Of a stretch of DNA of 41,800 bases, positions 39,038 to 41,800 are shown in pieces. The position numbers and the translations under genes are program-made. Source of the DNA: an uncultured Oleiphilus sp. (GTDB lineage: Bacteria; Pseudomonadota; Gammaproteobacteria; Pseudomonadales; Oleiphilaceae); the NCBI GenBank assembly GCA_913020245.1, contig CAJWAD010000021.1, forward strand, positions 1 to 41,800. Direction: 5' to 3'. How positions within the stretch are numbered: position 1 is the stretch's first letter; every line of letters begins with the position of its first letter. Below the pieces are notes generated by a model. The model was not told the DNA's origin. It searched no databases and saw nothing but the letters and a program-made list of their open reading frames with translations.

Positions 39038-39814
39038 CTAGCTTTCTACGAATGCTCGTTCTATGACATAGTGCCCGAGATTCCCTTGCTTTGCTTCTTT
39101 AAAACCCATCCCATCTAAAATATCGCAGGTGTCTTTCAACATACTGGGGCTTCCACATACCATGAAGCGGTCATGTTCCGGATCTAACGCCGGCAAACCA
39201 ATCTCTTGCGCCAGCTTTCCGCTTTGCATCGCATCTGTAATACGACCTTGGGTTCTGAATTCATCCCGCGTGACGGTTGGGTAATAAATCAATTTGTCAC
39301 GCACAAAATCCCCAAAAAATTCATTACTTGGCAACTCATTTTCGATCTGATCTTGATACGCCAACTCAGATACGTAACGCGTACCATGTGTAAGAATAAC
39401 GCGGTCAAACGCTTCATATGTTTCGGGGTCTTTAATAATGCTCATAAATGGTGCTAAACCAGTGCCCGTGCTGATCAGATATAAATTTTTACCCGGCAAT
39501 AAGTTATCTACAATCAACGTGCCCGTTGGCTTTTTGCTCAGGATAATTTCATCACCGATCTGAACTTTCTGCAGTTTTGAGGTCAATGGGCCATCCGGCA
39601 CTTTAATACTAAAAAATTCTAACTCTTCTTCGTAATTAGCGCTCGCGATGCTGTAAGCACGCATAAGCGGCCGCCCCTCTTCTTGGGGTAAGCCGATCAT
39701 AATAAAGTGTCCGTTTTTGAAACGAAACGAGGGATCACGACTCGTCGTAAAACTAAACAACGTGTCATTCCAGTGCTTAACGCTTGTTACTTTTTCAGTA
39801 ATAAATCCGGCCAT
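39038..39814 (-). CDS. fpr: Ferredoxin/flavodoxin-NADP+ reductase
   Basis: A bacterial Fpr that moves electrons between NADPH and ferredoxin or flavodoxin and helps in oxidative stress and iron-sulfur upkeep. The 258-residue product has the FAD motif RAYSIAS at about 52-58, the NADP-binding GTGLAPFMSIIKDPETY at about 116 and the C-terminal GHYVIERAFVES, the subclass with a short extension after the conserved region that also ends Pseudomonas enzymes. ATG at 39814 has AAGG upstream. It is divergent from a LysR regulator, as in Pseudomonas where that regulator (FinR) activates fpr. Confidence 0.95.
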   Translation of the reverse strand: MAGFITEKVTSVKHWNDTLFSFTTSRDPSFRFKNGHFIMIGLPQEEGRPLMRAYSIASANYEEELEFFSIKVPDGPLTSKLQKVQIGDEIILSKKPTGTLIVDNLLPGKNLYLISTGTGLAPFMSIIKDPETYEAFDRVILTHGTRYVSELAYQDQIENELPSNEFFGDFVRDKLIYYPTVTRDEFRTQGRITDAMQSGKLAQEIGLPALDPEHDRFMVCGSPSMLKDTCDILDGMGFKEAKQGNLGHYVIERAFVES

Positions 39815-39945
39815 GTGTGCTCTCTTACCTTAATTCTTAACAAAGCGCTCGCTTTGCTGTTACAAACTTATTGATGAATAGTCTAACGACGGCTAACATA
39901 TCTGTACAACAAATTATTCTTATATGATTAATCGAATTTTTAGAT
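39815..39945. promoter_or_regulatory. fpr / LysR divergent promoter region with inverted repeats
   Basis: Between the two divergent genes, a perfect 6-bp inverted repeat with a 4-base loop (CAAAGC-GCTC-GCTTTG, 39841-39856) lies 27 bases ahead of the fpr start. A second imperfect dyad (ATTC...GAAT, 39916-39937) lies next to the LysR gene start. Either could be the binding site of the LysR protein, which usually sits between such divergent genes; neither was compared with a known FinR site. Confidence 0.4.
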
Positions 39946-40836
39946 ATGCGATATACCTTTAAACAACTCGAAGTTTTCCTCGCGATTGCCAATCATCAAA
40001 ATGTGAGCACGGCGGCACAAGAGCTATCCATGTCGCAATCTGCGGCCAGCGAGTCATTGAAAGCCTTAGAGTCCCAATTTGACATCCAGCTATTTGATCG
40101 AATCGGTAAAAAACTCCAATTAAATGAATTGGGCAAAAGCGTTCGTAGCGAAGCAAGTACGCTGATCGAACGTGCGAGTAATCTTGAACTCTCGCTACGG
40201 CAACATGCCCGAGTGAAAGATTTGAAGGTGGGCGCAACACTTAGTATCGGAAACTATCTCGCTATTAATATGCTCAGTGAGTTTAAACAGTGCTACCCGA
40301 GCGCCTCCATAATTTTGGATGTTGCCAACACCACAGAAATAGCCGAGCGCGTGCGTAATTTTGAACTTGATATCGGCCTAATTGAAGGTGAAGTAAATGA
40401 AAATGACCTGCATGTGGAGCCCTGGCGAGACGATGAACTTGTGGTGTTTTGTAGCCCTAGTCACCCATTTGCCAAAAAGCCCTTGTTAGAGGACATGCAC
40501 CTGCGTGAAGCGAAGTGGGTGCTGCGTGAGAGTGGATCGGGCACGCGACAGGCTTTTGATTACGCCATGCATGGTCTTATCAGCAAACTAAATATCGAAT
40601 TAGAGCTGCAACACACCGAGGCAATAAAGCGCGCCGTACAATCAAACATTGGGATTGGTTGTTTATCTCGCATAACGCTTGAGGATGCGTTTAAACGAGG
40701 CACTCTTGTGCCTTTATCCGCACCACAGCGCGATTTTAAGCGGCAATTATTTATTATCCAACACCGGCAAAAATACCAAAGTGCGGGCATGACCGCCTGG
40801 CTAAAAATTTGCCGAGACTTTACGACACATGCATAG
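39946..40836 (+). CDS. finR: LysR-family regulator, FinR-like
   Basis: A 296-residue LysR-type regulator. The N-terminal winged helix (about 4-62; FKQLEVFLAIANHQNVSTAAQELSMS) is followed by a coiled linker and a periplasmic-binding-like effector domain (about 90-290). Placement divergent from fpr and the N-terminal sequence MRYTFKQLEVF suggest FinR, the superoxide-related activator of fpr in Pseudomonas putida; this is by synteny and general likeness only. The start ATG at 39946 has no good ribosome binding site. It is followed by the patatin-like gene 45 bases on. Confidence 0.8.
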   Translation: MRYTFKQLEVFLAIANHQNVSTAAQELSMSQSAASESLKALESQFDIQLFDRIGKKLQLNELGKSVRSEASTLIERASNLELSLRQHARVKDLKVGATLSIGNYLAINMLSEFKQCYPSASIILDVANTTEIAERVRNFELDIGLIEGEVNENDLHVEPWRDDELVVFCSPSHPFAKKPLLEDMHLREAKWVLRESGSGTRQAFDYAMHGLISKLNIELELQHTEAIKRAVQSNIGIGCLSRITLEDAFKRGTLVPLSAPQRDFKRQLFIIQHRQKYQSAGMTAWLKICRDFTTHA

Positions 40837-40881
40837 GGTCATAAACTCTTACGCTCTTTTATTTTCGAGAGAGGCCATAGC

Positions 40882-41715
40882 GTGAGTTTTGACAGTGTTG
40901 TATTTGCCGGTGGTGGTAACCGCTGCTTTTGGCAAGCGGGCTTTTGGCACACCTACACAAAAGAACGCGCGCTATTTCCCAAAACCGTCGCCTCAGTGAG
41001 CGCGGGCGCTGCGATCTCAAACTCCCTTTTTTCTGGTAATTTCGACAAAGTGCTAGAAAACACGGTAGCAGTTCAAGAAAAAAATCAAAAAAACCGATAC
41101 TGGAAAAACCTGATCGGTTCCGAATCCGTGCATCCACATAGCAAACTTTATCGAGAGATAATCTACCAATCGATTGATGAAGCGGGCATGCAATCCATTG
41201 TAAATGGCCCCCTAAACCGCATGTTAGTTGCACATATTCCGGGATGGTTAGGTCCACGCTCCGCCACTATTGTTGGGCTAAGTGCTTATCAACTGGAAAA
41301 AAAACTTAAGCAACGTGTGCATCCAGTCTTTGGTAGGAAGTTGGGGTTTCGTTCAGAGTTTATTGAAACCTCAACACTCAAAACGGTTGAACAGCTTGCG
41401 GATGCTATTTTAAGTTCATCCTGTACGCCGCCTTTTACACCACTGATGTTCCGCGAAAACAAACCCGTGCTTGACGGCGGCATGGTCGATAACGTGCCCG
41501 TTCACGGCATTGAGGCTGAAAATACCAACACCTTGGTATTATTATCGCGGCCATATAAACAATTGCCCGAAATTGCTGGGCGTACTTATGTGCAGCCGCT
41601 GAAACCTGTTCCGGTTTCTTCTTGGGATTACACCAACCCACAAGCAGTGCTTGCTACCTATGAACAGGGTAAACAAGATGCCTATTACTACCTTAAATTG
41701 TTAAATCGTATGTAA
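40882..41715 (+). CDS. Patatin-like phospholipase with altered GxSxG elbow
   Basis: A 277-residue patatin-domain protein. The oxyanion-hole loop GGGNR is at 10-14, the nucleophile is Ser40 in the elbow SVSAG and the catalytic aspartate is Asp197 in LDGGMVDNVP, so the Ser-Asp dyad is intact. However the first residue of the usual GxSxG is serine (TCA codon), not glycine. No signal peptide is seen; it may be cytoplasmic or exported by a type III-like route as for some relatives, but nothing here shows that. The start is GTG at 40882 with GAGAGAGG about eight bases upstream. Lipid substrate is inferred from the family. Confidence 0.85.
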   Translation: MSFDSVVFAGGGNRCFWQAGFWHTYTKERALFPKTVASVSAGAAISNSLFSGNFDKVLENTVAVQEKNQKNRYWKNLIGSESVHPHSKLYREIIYQSIDEAGMQSIVNGPLNRMLVAHIPGWLGPRSATIVGLSAYQLEKKLKQRVHPVFGRKLGFRSEFIETSTLKTVEQLADAILSSSCTPPFTPLMFRENKPVLDGGMVDNVPVHGIEAENTNTLVLLSRPYKQLPEIAGRTYVQPLKPVPVSSWDYTNPQAVLATYEQGKQDAYYYLKLLNRM

Positions 41716-41800
41716 ATGCGAATAGTATCAACACGCTCGGCACTTTCTATGTGATACCTTTCTCACTAACCTTTGCTAAATTTCTTTTCAGTTTATAAGC
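41716..41800. other. Short unassigned 3' edge
   Basis: The last 85 bases hold no recognised gene. A 6-bp inverted repeat GTATCA/TGATAC (41725-41757) with a 21-base loop is the only structure seen, and it is weak as a terminator. Confidence 0.3.

Overview
This window is a conserved chromosomal core region of a gammaproteobacterium. No rRNA, tRNA, IS element, integrase, CRISPR array or plasmid backbone was seen. The gene order is a blend of two familiar layouts. The block ibaG, mlaBCDEF, divergent yrbG-kdsD-kdsC-lptCAB-rpoN-hpf-ptsN-rapZ-ptsO is the Escherichia coli order. The block nif3, hisCDG, murA, and the block nit, yhdP, rng, maf, mreDCB, gatCAB, match Pseudomonas. Short-form HisG and the fpr/LysR pair also point toward Pseudomonas-like or marine gammaproteobacteria. 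I cannot name the genus from sequence alone.

Layout. 1-1323: a truncated zapE (reverse) and divergent zapG (forward), both tied to cell division. 1364-10155, all reverse: a long run read mlaF-E-D-C-B, ibaG, murA, hisG-D-C, nif3. It covers retrograde phospholipid transport, the first committed step of peptidoglycan synthesis and part of histidine synthesis. 10324-14629, forward: yrbG, kdsD, kdsC, lptC, lptA, lptB, for Kdo synthesis and LPS export. 14823-18510, forward: rpoN, hpf, ptsN, rapZ, ptsO, linking sigma-54, ribosome hibernation and nitrogen-PTS signalling. 18635-20563: the Mg transporter mgtE and ribosome biogenesis factor darP (yjgA). 20560-30139, reverse: mreB, mreC, mreD, maf, rng, yhdP and a nitrilase-family amidase, i.e. 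rod shape plus RNA decay plus an AsmA-like lipid transporter. 30440-33727, forward: gatCAB. 33811-41715: smaller units, namely a TraF-like outer-membrane barrel, a YihY membrane protein, an ABC exporter, a YjbQ protein, fpr with a divergent LysR regulator, and a patatin-like hydrolase.

How the genes work together. Most of the window serves the cell envelope: MurA (wall precursors), Mre (rod elongation), Mla and YhdP (phospholipid traffic), and Kds and Lpt (LPS). RapZ and the nitrogen PTS sit next to these, which fits the known link between RapZ and amino-sugar supply in E. coli.

No new defence or mobile system was found. The observations most worth checking are: mreC appears to start at ATT, with a strong Shine-Dalgarno and a conserved N-terminus ahead of its first ATG; a terminator-like hairpin lies between mreB and mreC; the usual neighbours degS/algW and tldD/pmbA are missing from their expected places; and the patatin-like protein has serine in place of the first glycine of its GxSxG elbow. 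Gene starts were chosen by eye from Shine-Dalgarno sequences and family N-termini; where a choice is open the entry says so.
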